A stretch of DNA of 48,595 nucleotides from Bacteroidales bacterium (GTDB lineage Bacteria; Bacteroidota; Bacteroidia; Bacteroidales; WCHB1-69), in the NCBI GenBank assembly GCA_024400755.1, contig JAKSMG010000003.1:1-48595 (forward strand), written 5' to 3'. Under the pieces are notes generated by a model. That model was not told the origin of the DNA and did no database searches. It saw nothing but the letters and a program-made list of their open reading frames with translations. The first letter of the stretch is position 1. Every line of letters starts with the position of its first letter. The translations under genes were made by a program, and so were the position numbers. Positions 17,416 through 26,215 of this stretch are shown here, piece after piece.

Positions 17416-18267
17416 ATGGAATATTTTTTAGATATGGATGAGCAATATGCTCGTCTGGAAAATTCAAAATATGTGCTGTTGCCGGTCGCATACGACGGCA
17501 CCAGCACTTTTATCAAAGGGGCCGACAAAGGTCCGCAAGCCATCATCGACGCATCGGACAGCATTGAACTATACGATGTCCAATTTGAGATGGAACCTTA
17601 TACAGCCGGCATTTACACCGATAAGTATGGTTATGATTTTAGCACGCCTGATGCGATGGTGCAATCCGTATATGCCCGTGTTAAACACTTTATTGACAAG
17701 CAAAAGCACATCGGTATTTTAGGTGGAGAGCACTCGGTTTCGGTAGGTTCCATCAAAGCTTTCAGTGAAAAATATCCGGACTTGTCCGTGCTGCAAGTGG
17801 ATGCACACGCGGATCTTCGAGATGATTATCACGATTCTATCTACAATCATGCCTGCGTAATGCGTCGGGCACAAGATTTTGCCAGGGTTGTTCAAGTGGG
17901 CATTCGCAATGTCTGCACTGAAGAAATGCACAACATTGTCAAAGAAAACATCTTTTATGCCCACAAGATGTATAATAATAACGATTGGATGGAGCAAGCC
18001 ATCAACCGCTTGACGGACCACGTTTACCTTACCATTGATTTAGACGGATTGGATCCGTCGGTACTGCCTTCCACGGGAACGCCGCTACCTGGAGGGTTGT
18101 CTTGGTACACCCTCATCACCTTTTTGGAAAAGCTTTTCGCCTCCAAGAAAATTGTCGGCTTTGATGTGGTTGAACTTTGTCCACAACCCTACGACAAATC
18201 TTCAGATGTTTTGGCTGCCGTGCTGGTCTATAAAATCATTTGTCTCTTTGAGCTAAATAAACTATAA
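17416..18267 (+). CDS. speB: Agmatinase / arginase-family ureohydrolase
   Basis: This 283-residue cytoplasmic enzyme has all dinuclear manganese-binding motifs of the ureohydrolase family: GGEHSV near residue 99, DAHADLRDDYHDS near 122 and DLDGLDPSVLPSTGTP near 206. The fold and length fit SpeB, which cleaves agmatine to putrescine and urea. Bacteroidota use it after arginine decarboxylase in polyamine synthesis, but no speA lies in this window. Other ureohydrolases (guanidinobutyrase, formimidoylglutamase) cannot be excluded from motifs alone. The start follows the previous stop by 12 bases and no separate -7 box was seen in between, suggesting cotranscription. Confidence 0.85.
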   Translation: MEYFLDMDEQYARLENSKYVLLPVAYDGTSTFIKGADKGPQAIIDASDSIELYDVQFEMEPYTAGIYTDKYGYDFSTPDAMVQSVYARVKHFIDKQKHIGILGGEHSVSVGSIKAFSEKYPDLSVLQVDAHADLRDDYHDSIYNHACVMRRAQDFARVVQVGIRNVCTEEMHNIVKENIFYAHKMYNNNDWMEQAINRLTDHVYLTIDLDGLDPSVLPSTGTPLPGGLSWYTLITFLEKLFASKKIVGFDVVELCPQPYDKSSDVLAAVLVYKIICLFELNKL

Positions 18268-18338
18268 CATTCGACATTTACTTTACAGCATTCGTTTTTA
18301 TATAAATTTATAACACACACAAACTGTTAATAAAAAAA

Positions 18339-19982
18339 TTGAAATCGGTTAAGAACATTTCCTTCACTATCATTTTCATCATTTTGATGGTGATTTTATG
18401 TCTTCCATTTTTTCAAAGTTTTACCAATATTTTCAACATCAAGCCACTATCCGGACAGTTTGACGAGGTTCCTGCCCCCGAAGTCAGTTTTGAAAACTAC
18501 CGGCAAGGAATTATGCAGAAACAGCTGGAAAAATACATTTCCGAAAACTATGGTTTTCGAGAATGGACCATTCGCTGCTACAACCAATATTTATGGGATT
18601 TTTTCAAGAAGGAAAACGTAGAACACGTTGTGATAGGAAAAGACGGATGGCTATTTTACCAACATCACGTGGACGACTACTATGGTCGTGAAATGTTCCG
18701 TTGGCAGGAAAACACAGACATTGCCTACAACAAATACGAAAGAGAAATCCGAATGATGAACAAGTTGAGGTCGATTTTGCACGAATACGGCATTGAATTC
18801 CTGATGTTCATCGCACCCGACAAGGCATTTGTCTATCCTGAATATTTGCCTGAGCAAACATACGATACAACAACAATCAATGCCCGAAAGTATTATGTGA
18901 AACGATTGACCGAAACCGGATTTCCAATTATTGATATGACGGAATGGTTTATTCAAATGCGCGATACGGCCTCATTCTGCATTATGCCGTCGAAAGGGGC
19001 ACATTGGAACTTTTCCTGCGTTTACGCCGTAGATTCACTTTTGCGTTTTATGGAAGGACTGACCGGCGATGAATTGGCACATATCAAAATCAGCAATTGG
19101 AGGAAAGCCACACACTTCCAAAATGTTGAAAGAGATATTGAAGAATCTATGAATTTGCTCAGACGCGACCCCATTGGCAAGAAATTTGCCACTAAAGAAG
19201 GAGACATTGAAATTATTCGTACCTCAAAAACGAAAAGGCCTAATGTCTTGTTTGTTGGAAATTCCTATTTATTCCAAATTCAAGACTATCTTCCCACCGA
19301 AAAAATATTCAGCCAGATTGGTCATCAATATTACCATAATATTTTTTATGACGGTTTTGGTCGAATTGAATATCCTTTAGAGGAGATCGATATGTTGAAA
19401 AAAATTATGGAAGCCGATTACGTGGTTTTCTTTCTTGATGGCTGTCAAGCATACAAAACGAGCTATGGTTTTGTAGAAAATGCCTTGCAGAATCTATGTT
19501 TAAGTAAAGAATACCGAGAACAACGCCGTGCTTTCTATGTGGACAGCATCTGCCACGACGACGCCACGTTAAAACGCTATGCCAAAGACTTTCCCGATAT
19601 GCAGGAACGCATACAACATATTGGTTCAGAAACCTATGCTCAAATGGACAGCGACCCTGAAAGCGTTTTTTCAGAACTTCGGGTTCCGTTTCCCACTGCG
19701 CGAAATCCTCGTATTCAAGATATTCTTCAGCATAAAAACGAGATTTTTCAAGGAAGTCGAGAGCAATTTATTGACAGCTTGGTAAAAGCAACAGAAGAAG
19801 AAATCTGGCACAAACCTGATTTGCTTAACGAAATCAAAAAGAAGGCAAAAGCAAAATCCATTTCGCTCAAGCAAGCTGTCAGAGATGATGCCGTATGGAT
19901 TGTCAATGATAAAATCAATAAGGAATTGATTACATTCCCTCAATTTTCCATTACCACTCAAACGAAAAAAAATGAAAAATAA
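18339..19982 (+). CDS. AlgJ/AlgX-like SGNH O-acetyltransferase, first copy
   Basis: This 547-residue protein is anchored by one N-terminal helix (about 5-27), with the remainder likely periplasmic. The TTG start at 18339 was chosen because it supplies the basic N-terminus KSVKN before the helix; an in-frame ATG lies 17 codons later, inside the helix. AlgX/AlgJ-type features are GKDGWLFYQHH near residue 96, FIAPDKAFVYPEYLP near 158, the catalytic His region KGAHWNF (H222) and the Ser motif FVGNSYL (S309). AlgJ and AlgX carry Asp two before the His (DTHW). Here that position is Gly. The gene is followed by a second homologue, overlapping by 11 bases, and an MBOAT. Together they probably acetylate an extracellular polysaccharide. 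Confidence 0.82.
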   Translation: MKSVKNISFTIIFIILMVILCLPFFQSFTNIFNIKPLSGQFDEVPAPEVSFENYRQGIMQKQLEKYISENYGFREWTIRCYNQYLWDFFKKENVEHVVIGKDGWLFYQHHVDDYYGREMFRWQENTDIAYNKYEREIRMMNKLRSILHEYGIEFLMFIAPDKAFVYPEYLPEQTYDTTTINARKYYVKRLTETGFPIIDMTEWFIQMRDTASFCIMPSKGAHWNFSCVYAVDSLLRFMEGLTGDELAHIKISNWRKATHFQNVERDIEESMNLLRRDPIGKKFATKEGDIEIIRTSKTKRPNVLFVGNSYLFQIQDYLPTEKIFSQIGHQYYHNIFYDGFGRIEYPLEEIDMLKKIMEADYVVFFLDGCQAYKTSYGFVENALQNLCLSKEYREQRRAFYVDSICHDDATLKRYAKDFPDMQERIQHIGSETYAQMDSDPESVFSELRVPFPTARNPRIQDILQHKNEIFQGSREQFIDSLVKATEEEIWHKPDLLNEIKKKAKAKSISLKQAVRDDAVWIVNDKINKELITFPQFSITTQTKKNEK

Positions 19983-21306
19983 ATGTTTTAAGCTGTTATT
20001 TATCATTTTTTCCAGTTTGACGATACTCATTCTCGTTCAAGGGTTTACGCATATTATTCCTCTCAGGTTGGAAGGATATGCGCCGGAAAATTCCAAGGTT
20101 GAATTCAATTTTCAAAATTTAAAAGACGGAAGTTATCAAAAGTTCCTTGAACAGTATTCCAAAGAAAATTGCGGATTCAGAGAAATTTTTATTCGCTGCT
20201 ACAACCAAGCTCTATACTCTATCTTTCATAAAATCAGCAACAACAATATCATTGAAGGAAAGAATCAAGAGTTTTTTTTAAGAATGTACACGGAAGAAGC
20301 CACTGGCAAGAATTTCCGTGAAAATTTTTCCTCCATTGATTCAGCCCAATCCATAGCCGAAAAAAACATTGAAAAAACGCTTGTCTTGATGGACAGTCTT
20401 AGACAGAACGGCACTCAAGTTTTAATGGTTTTTGCACCGGCCAAAACCGACATTTATCCAGAATTGCTGCCAGAAGACATACAAAAAAACATCGCAAAAT
20501 TCTCTATTAGAGACTATTACATTCAATTAGCCCGACAAAATCAAATCCCATATATTGATTTTGTCTCTATTTTCAAGAAAATGGCCAAAGAGAGTCCATA
20601 CCCCGTATATACCAAAGGCGGAACCCATTGGGCACAACACACCATTCCTTACGTGGCTGATACGATTTTACGTAAAATTGAAGATGTTTTGCAAAGGGAA
20701 ATGCCACAGATTGCTTATGTCGATTCTAATATTTGTACGCACTATACCGGTGCAGACAACGAATTGGAGGATCAGATGAATCTACTTTTCCCATTACGAA
20801 AACAAGCTTTACCCAATCCTATCTTTGAACTCAAAGGCACAAAATCCAAGACAAAACCCAAACTATTGGTAGTTGGAGACAGTTATTTTGTCGCACTGCA
20901 AAATTCTTGTTTCTGGGATTGTTTTTCACAAGTGGATTATTGGAAATACAACCGTGAAATTTATTCCTCCAATCCCAGTTACAATGGTGAAGTTCAATTT
21001 TTTCCTGACAAATACACAGTCATCAGTCAAGCAGATTTGGTACTTTTCATTTTCACCACCATTTCCGCCTACAACTACCTTTACGGATTTTGTGAAACCG
21101 CTTTTCAAGCGTTGCAGAATCGCAACACAAATTCTTCGGAAGAACAAATTCAATACACCATTCAGCGAATCAAAAATGATCCAAAATGGTTTAAAAACGT
21201 AAAAGAACAAGCCAAAGAAAAAAATAAATCTACTGAAGAAATGTTGTTGGAAAACGCCTTATATGTTCTTTCAACAGAAAAATCTTCATCAACAAACAAT
21301 CAATAA
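19972..21306 (+). CDS. AlgJ/AlgX-like SGNH O-acetyltransferase, second copy
   Basis: This 444-residue homologue of the preceding protein also has one N-terminal membrane helix (about 7-26). It shares the opening pattern NLKDGSYQKFLEQYSKENCG with the FREIFIRCYNQ stretch. Conserved sites are FAPAKTDIYPELLP near residue 157, KGGTHWAQH (H219) and VVGDSYFVAL (S304). As in its neighbour, the position two before the catalytic His is Gly rather than Asp. Its ATG lies 11 bases inside the end of the previous gene, which suggests translational coupling, and the MBOAT gene begins four bases after its stop. The pair may act one after the other in the same acetyl transfer, or on two positions of one polymer. 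Confidence 0.82.
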   Translation: MKNKCFKLLFIIFSSLTILILVQGFTHIIPLRLEGYAPENSKVEFNFQNLKDGSYQKFLEQYSKENCGFREIFIRCYNQALYSIFHKISNNNIIEGKNQEFFLRMYTEEATGKNFRENFSSIDSAQSIAEKNIEKTLVLMDSLRQNGTQVLMVFAPAKTDIYPELLPEDIQKNIAKFSIRDYYIQLARQNQIPYIDFVSIFKKMAKESPYPVYTKGGTHWAQHTIPYVADTILRKIEDVLQREMPQIAYVDSNICTHYTGADNELEDQMNLLFPLRKQALPNPIFELKGTKSKTKPKLLVVGDSYFVALQNSCFWDCFSQVDYWKYNREIYSSNPSYNGEVQFFPDKYTVISQADLVLFIFTTISAYNYLYGFCETAFQALQNRNTNSSEEQIQYTIQRIKNDPKWFKNVKEQAKEKNKSTEEMLLENALYVLSTEKSSSTNNQ

Positions 21307-21309
21307 ATT

Positions 21310-22725
21310 ATGGTATTCAGCAGCAATATATTCCTTTTATTCTTCCTTCCTATCTTTTTGATAGCGTATTTTCTGAGTCCCAAACGGATAAAGAACTATA
21401 CGCTACTCATTTTTTCCCTTATTTTTTACGCATACGGAGCACCCGACTTCATTCTATTTCTTATTGGAGAATGTATCTTGAACTACTTCATTGTCAAGTT
21501 GATGAGTAAGAGCGAGAAAACCGTCAGGAAAAAACTGTTATGTACATTATCTATTGTATTGTCATTGGGAATGCTGCTGTACTTCAAATATGCCAATTTC
21601 TTTATGGAAAACCTCAATGCCGTGTTAGGATGTTTTCATCGACCTGAATTAGGATGGGCGGAAGTTGCGCTACCCATTGGCATTTCGTTTTTCACTTTCC
21701 AATCCATCACCTACACCATCGACGTGTATCGAAAAACCACCGAGGCAAGTCCAAAATTGAGCAATTACATATTGTATATTGTGATGTTTCCGCAACTGAT
21801 TGCGGGTCCCATCGTGCGATATAATACCGTTGCCGAAGAAATTCAAAATCGTGAATCGACAATGGAAAACAGAGTGGTCGGATTCTACCGATTTGTCATT
21901 GGCTTGTCAAAAAAAGTATTAATTGCCAACGTATTAGCTCAAGCAGCGGACAGCATTTTTGCTTTAGAATACGGAAATATGTCCACTGCGACGGCCTGGA
22001 TAGGAATGTTGGCCTACACAATGCAGATCTATTTCGACTTTTCCGGTTATTCGGATATGGCCATCGGTTTGGGTATGATGATGGGTTTCCATTTTCCTGA
22101 AAACTTTATGAATCCATACACCAGCACCAGTATCAGTGATTTTTGGCGGAATTGGCATATCACCTTAGGCACTTTTATGAAAGAATACCTATACATTCCG
22201 CTGGGCGGCAATCGGAAATCCGTGGTTAGAACCTATATCAATCTGGCTATTGTATTTCTATGCTCAGGATTCTGGCACGGGGCTGCCTGGAACTTCATCT
22301 TATGGGGCGCATTTCACGGATTTTTCATCATTTTGGACAGATTGTTTATGCTCAACATCTTAAAGAAAATCGGACGCATCCCTTCAATGTTGCTAACCTT
22401 CTTTGTGGTAAACTTGGGCTGGGTGCTGTTTCGTGTGGAAGGAGTATCTCCTATTGCCGACTATTTCACCACGCTGTTCGGATTCCAAGGCGGTGAAACA
22501 ATCTCATTAGACGCTCATTTCTGGTTTATTTTCGCATTGGCCATTGTCTTCTCTTTCTTAACCGTCTTCAAATTTGGGCAAAAAATCCAAGACCTTATCT
22601 TTGCCGAACACTACACGACCAAAAGAACTTGGATTATGCTTGTCTTCGTAGTCATTCTGTTTATTTTATCTGTGGGTGCACTAACCGTCACCGATTTCAA
22701 TCCTTTTATTTATTTCAGATTTTAA
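21310..22725 (+). CDS. algI: MBOAT family membrane O-acyltransferase (AlgI-like)
   Basis: This 471-residue multi-spanning membrane protein starts MVFSSNIFLLFFLPIFLIAY, typical of AlgI/PatA/DltB-type acyltransferases. Family motifs are PIGISFFTFQSITYTIDVYR near residue 122 and SDFWRNWHITLGTFMKEYLYIPLGGNR near 280. The invariant histidine lies in SGFWHGAAWNFILWG (H323). The protein moves an acetyl group across the inner membrane for transfer by its AlgJ/AlgX-like partners, encoded directly upstream with overlaps or gaps of only a few bases. The acceptor polymer is unknown; no alginate or other polysaccharide synthase is encoded nearby. No hairpin terminator was recognised after it. Confidence 0.92.
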   Translation: MVFSSNIFLLFFLPIFLIAYFLSPKRIKNYTLLIFSLIFYAYGAPDFILFLIGECILNYFIVKLMSKSEKTVRKKLLCTLSIVLSLGMLLYFKYANFFMENLNAVLGCFHRPELGWAEVALPIGISFFTFQSITYTIDVYRKTTEASPKLSNYILYIVMFPQLIAGPIVRYNTVAEEIQNRESTMENRVVGFYRFVIGLSKKVLIANVLAQAADSIFALEYGNMSTATAWIGMLAYTMQIYFDFSGYSDMAIGLGMMMGFHFPENFMNPYTSTSISDFWRNWHITLGTFMKEYLYIPLGGNRKSVVRTYINLAIVFLCSGFWHGAAWNFILWGAFHGFFIILDRLFMLNILKKIGRIPSMLLTFFVVNLGWVLFRVEGVSPIADYFTTLFGFQGGETISLDAHFWFIFALAIVFSFLTVFKFGQKIQDLIFAEHYTTKRTWIMLVFVVILFILSVGALTVTDFNPFIYFRF

Positions 22726-22904
22726 TCCTACTAAAAATCCCTCAGTGAATCTAATAGATAAAGGAAAGATTTATTTTACAAGATATAAACTGAAATAATG
22801 AAGCCAATCATTTTGACTATCATTAAGATAGATTGATTTATACAAGGCAGTAAATTATTTTCAAAAAAATAAACGATATGCGTTATTTATTACAATAATT
22901 TTCG

Positions 22905-22912
22905 TATTTTTG
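22905..22912 (+). promoter_or_regulatory. -7 box (TATTTTTG) for tonB
   Basis: TATTTTTG followed by CAG lies 36 bases before the ATG at 22949. The preceding intergenic stretch from 22726 is AT-rich and shows nothing else. Confidence 0.65.
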
Positions 22913-22948
22913 CAGTTCTAAAAGTAGAATATCAAAAAATACACCGCC

Positions 22949-23635
22949 ATGATAGAGAAAAAATCTGAAAAAGGCAATCTTGAAAAGAGAAAATCTATGT
23001 TTCTCTTGATAGGATTTGCTATCGTGCTGGGACTTACATACGTAAGTTTTGAGTTATTTGCCTCTCGTGACAAAGGTGCCGTTATGACTTTAGATGACGA
23101 AGAATTCATCGAAGTTATGGACGAGGACGTTATTGCCACCGACCAAACTCCTCCCCCACCGCCACCACCAGTGGCACAACAACAAGAAATCGTGTTAAAT
23201 ATTGTAGATAACAATATTAAGGTTAACACCGATTTCGACTTTAGTCAAGACTTTGATGAAAACCTGGAAATCGAAGAATACGTTCCCATCGAAATCGTAG
23301 AAGAAACGGTTGATGAAACTCCTCCTGTACGTTTTGCCGAAGAAATGCCGGAATTTATTGGAGGTATGGAAGCTATGTATTCTTTCCTCCAAAAAGAGTT
23401 AACTTATCCTGAAGTTGCTCGTAACAATGGTATTCAAGGAACGGTATTGTTGGAATTCGTTGTTGAAAGAGACGGTAGCGTTAGTAACGTGAAACCTTTA
23501 GTTTCCTTATTCCCCGAATGTGACGCAGAAGCTATTCGCGTGGTAAAGAAAATGCCTAAATGGAAACCAGGTAAACAAATGGGTAAAGCAGTCCGTTGTT
23601 ATTTCAACTTGCCTATCCGTTTCACTTTACAATAA
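22949..23635 (+). CDS. tonB: TonB family energy transducer
   Basis: This 228-residue protein has a basic cytoplasmic N-terminus (KKSEKGNLEKRK) and one membrane helix at about 17-37. An acidic periplasmic spacer follows, interrupted by seven prolines at 68-74. The TonB C-terminal domain lies at about 135-228 (FIGGMEAMYSFLQKELTYPE, then GTVLLEFVVERDGSVSNV and the closing RCYFNLPIRFTLQ). It couples the proton-motive force to TonB-dependent receptors in the outer membrane. No exbB or exbD lies nearby, so this is one of the stand-alone TonB paralogues common in Bacteroidota. It has its own promoter and terminator. Confidence 0.92.
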   Translation: MIEKKSEKGNLEKRKSMFLLIGFAIVLGLTYVSFELFASRDKGAVMTLDDEEFIEVMDEDVIATDQTPPPPPPPVAQQQEIVLNIVDNNIKVNTDFDFSQDFDENLEIEEYVPIEIVEETVDETPPVRFAEEMPEFIGGMEAMYSFLQKELTYPEVARNNGIQGTVLLEFVVERDGSVSNVKPLVSLFPECDAEAIRVVKKMPKWKPGKQMGKAVRCYFNLPIRFTLQ

Positions 23636-23660
23636 ATTTATTTCCATAAATTATACAAAA

Positions 23661-23688
23661 AAAGAGACCTTAAAAAGTCTCTTTTTTT
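23661..23688 (+). terminator. Intrinsic terminator of tonB
   Basis: The stem AAAGAGAC / GTCTCTTT has an AT-rich loop and is extended by a T-run to 23688. Confidence 0.85.
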
Positions 23689-23705
23689 ATAAATATTCAA
23701 TCAAA

Positions 23706-25397
23706 ATGAAAAAAAGATTCTTTCTTACCAGTTTGTTTTTAATATTAGTATTAACATTATCTGCGCAAGATTCGGCTACAAGACCAGCAACTTGTTATAG
23801 ACTTCATTTAACGGATAAGAATCAAAGCCCTTATTCAATTTCTCGTCCCGAAGAATTTCTATCACAACGAGCCATTGACCATAAAAACCGCTACTTCATT
23901 CCTATTACGGAAGAAGATTTGCCTATCAATCCTCAATATAAGCAGCAGATTTGTGCCATCAACTCCGACATACGAATCCTAACGGAATCAAAATGGCAAA
24001 ACACCGTCGTCATTTATTGTCCCGATTCATTGGTCTTAACCATCGTGAAGGCATTGCCCTTTGTAGATACCAACGTTATTGCCGTTGCCAATTTCACTTT
24101 TCAAAATGAGGAACCGCAAAAAAATGAGTCAATGAATCTCAATGAGAGCATCTTGGCCAATCACCTATCAGACAGCAGCTACAATTATGGACCCAGCTTT
24201 GGACAAATTGCCTTACACAACGGACACTTAATGCACCAATTGGGTTTCAAAGGCGACAGCATGCTCGTCGCAGTATTAGACGGGGGATGGGAAGGTTTTG
24301 ATACCATCAGCTATTTCAGAGACCTTTATAATAATGGACAAATTTGGGGAACAATGGATTTAGTGCCCCAAGGAGACAGTTTATTACCACGTAATAACAA
24401 CGTTTATATTGGCTCAGGACACGGCACCGGCGTCGTTTCCACGATGGCCTCCGTTATCAACGGACAATTGATTGGAACGGCCCCACACGCCAATTATTTC
24501 TTTATCCGCACCGAAAATCCCTATTCAGAAGAACTGATTGAGGAAGATTTTTGGGCACGAGGTGCCGAAATCGCTGATAGTTTGGGAGCCGACGTTTTAA
24601 GTTCATCATTGGGTTATTCTTTATTCCCAGACTTTCCAGAAGGCGACAACACCTATACCAAGTGCGACGGTGTCACCAGCATCGCTTCACGCAATGCCAC
24701 TTTGGCTTGTCACAAAGGCGCCGTTGTTTGTGTAAGTGCGGGCAACGAAGGACAAAAACCCTGGCACTATATTACAGCTCCGGCCGATGCCTTTGACATC
24801 ATTACCGTTGGAGCGGCCAACGCCGACAGCGTGATAGCCCCGTTCTCATCATTCGGTCCCACTTACGACGGTCGCGTAAAGCCCGACGCCGTGGCTGTTG
24901 GTTGGCAAAGCTACGTAGTAGGGTCTAACGGTACTGTCAGACAAGGGAATGGCACCAGTTACGCGTGTCCGATTCTTGCCGGAATGGTAACCTGCCTGCG
25001 GCAATCACTTCCTCAGATGGGAGCTTTGGATATTGTCAGAATCGTGCGTCAAGCGGGTCATCAATACAATAATCCGGATACAGCTATGGGATATGGAATA
25101 CCCGATATTTACAAGGCATATCTTGAAAACAGAGAGGTAGTTTCTGTCAACGATTTTTGTCAAGAGCCCCTTTCAATTTATCCCAATCCCTGCTCCAACA
25201 ATTTATTGATTACCAATCTTGATTATTCAATTGAAGAAATCCAAGTTTTCGATGTCAGTGGAAAATTGGTTTTGACCCATACCAACTGTTATAATACGAT
25301 GATTCAGATAGCCACCGACAGATTATCATCAGGATTATATATACTTAAAACGAAGGAAAAGAATAAGATACGAACTGCAAAATTTATCAAGCAATAA
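23706..25397 (+). CDS. Subtilisin-like (S8) serine protease secreted by type IX system
   Basis: This 563-residue protein has a signal peptide (MKKRFFLTSLFLILVLTLSA, cut near AQ). A propeptide-like segment extends to about 150, and then the S8 catalytic domain with an intact triad: D192 in VAVLDGGW, H239 in GSGHGTGVVS and S418 in GNGTSYACPILAGM. The C-terminal 75 residues form a type IX sorting domain: LSIYPNPCSNNLLI, VFDVSGKLV and SSGLYILKTKEKN, with a basic end. It is therefore exported and probably attached to the surface or released. No promoter box was evident between the tonB terminator and its ATG, so its transcription is unclear. No secretion-machine gene is in the window. Confidence 0.9.
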   Translation: MKKRFFLTSLFLILVLTLSAQDSATRPATCYRLHLTDKNQSPYSISRPEEFLSQRAIDHKNRYFIPITEEDLPINPQYKQQICAINSDIRILTESKWQNTVVIYCPDSLVLTIVKALPFVDTNVIAVANFTFQNEEPQKNESMNLNESILANHLSDSSYNYGPSFGQIALHNGHLMHQLGFKGDSMLVAVLDGGWEGFDTISYFRDLYNNGQIWGTMDLVPQGDSLLPRNNNVYIGSGHGTGVVSTMASVINGQLIGTAPHANYFFIRTENPYSEELIEEDFWARGAEIADSLGADVLSSSLGYSLFPDFPEGDNTYTKCDGVTSIASRNATLACHKGAVVCVSAGNEGQKPWHYITAPADAFDIITVGAANADSVIAPFSSFGPTYDGRVKPDAVAVGWQSYVVGSNGTVRQGNGTSYACPILAGMVTCLRQSLPQMGALDIVRIVRQAGHQYNNPDTAMGYGIPDIYKAYLENREVVSVNDFCQEPLSIYPNPCSNNLLITNLDYSIEEIQVFDVSGKLVLTHTNCYNTMIQIATDRLSSGLYILKTKEKNKIRTAKFIKQ

Positions 25398-25423
25398 GAT
25401 GACCCCAAGTCAAAAAATTTGCG

Positions 25424-25431
25424 TAAGTTTG
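25424..25431 (+). promoter_or_regulatory. -7 box (TAAGTTTG) for sufC-sufD-rlmH
   Basis: TAAGTTTG followed by CAAG lies 18 bases before the sufC ATG at 25450. It shows that sufC starts its own transcript here rather than following sufB. Confidence 0.65.
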
Positions 25432-25449
25432 CAAGCAAAATAAACAACT

Positions 25450-26214
25450 ATGCTGAAGATAGAAAACCTACACGTTTCCATTAAAGGGAAAGAGATATTA
25501 AAAGGCGTTAACTTGGAAATCAATCCGGGTGAAGTTCATGCCATTATGGGACCCAACGGCACAGGAAAAAGCACTTTGGCCTCTGTCATTGCCGGCAAAG
25601 AACTATTTGAAGTCACCGAAGGCAGCATTACCTATAAAGGCAAAAATCTTTTGGAAATGCCCATTGAGCAGCGTGCCCGCGAAGGCATTTTCATTGGTTT
25701 TCAATATCCCGTAGAAATTCCGGGCGTCAGCATTTCAAACTTTATGCGCACTGCCCTCAATGAAATCCGCCAATATCGTGGACTTCCCGCTCTTACCGGG
25801 GCTCAATTTCTAAAATTGATGGAAGAAAAGAAGAAAGTTGTTGAATTGACCGCCAAATTGAGCAATAGATCCGTCAATGAAGGTTTTTCGGGAGGAGAAA
25901 AGAAGAAAAATGAAATTTTCCAAATGGCTATGTTGGAACCTGAATTGGCCATTTTGGACGAAACCGATTCCGGTTTGGATATTGATGCGCTGCGTATCGT
26001 GGCCAATGGCGTCAACCAATTAAAAACGAAGGACAATTCCACAGTAGTCATCACCCATTATCAACGATTATTGGATTATATCGTTCCTGACATCGTCCAC
26101 ATTTTATTTGACGGCAAAATTGTAAAATCAGGTCCCAAAGAATTAGCGCTTCAATTAGAGGAAAAAGGCTATGATTGGATCAAGGAAGAATACGAACAGG
26201 GAAAACTCAGATAA
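25450..26214 (+). CDS. sufC: Fe-S cluster assembly ATPase SufC
   Basis: This 254-residue ABC-type ATPase of the SUF complex has Walker A GPNGTGKST near residue 36, the signature FSGGEKKKNEIFQM near 148 and Walker B LAILDETDSGLDIDAL near 167. The GEKKKNE form and DETDSGLD are specific to SufC. It powers scaffold rearrangement in the SufBCD complex that builds iron-sulfur clusters. Its stop is separated from the sufD start by a single base. sufB, normally upstream, is absent from this window, and a promoter sits directly before sufC. Confidence 0.96.
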   Translation: MLKIENLHVSIKGKEILKGVNLEINPGEVHAIMGPNGTGKSTLASVIAGKELFEVTEGSITYKGKNLLEMPIEQRAREGIFIGFQYPVEIPGVSISNFMRTALNEIRQYRGLPALTGAQFLKLMEEKKKVVELTAKLSNRSVNEGFSGGEKKKNEIFQMAMLEPELAILDETDSGLDIDALRIVANGVNQLKTKDNSTVVITHYQRLLDYIVPDIVHILFDGKIVKSGPKELALQLEEKGYDWIKEEYEQGKLR

Positions 26215-26215
26215 G

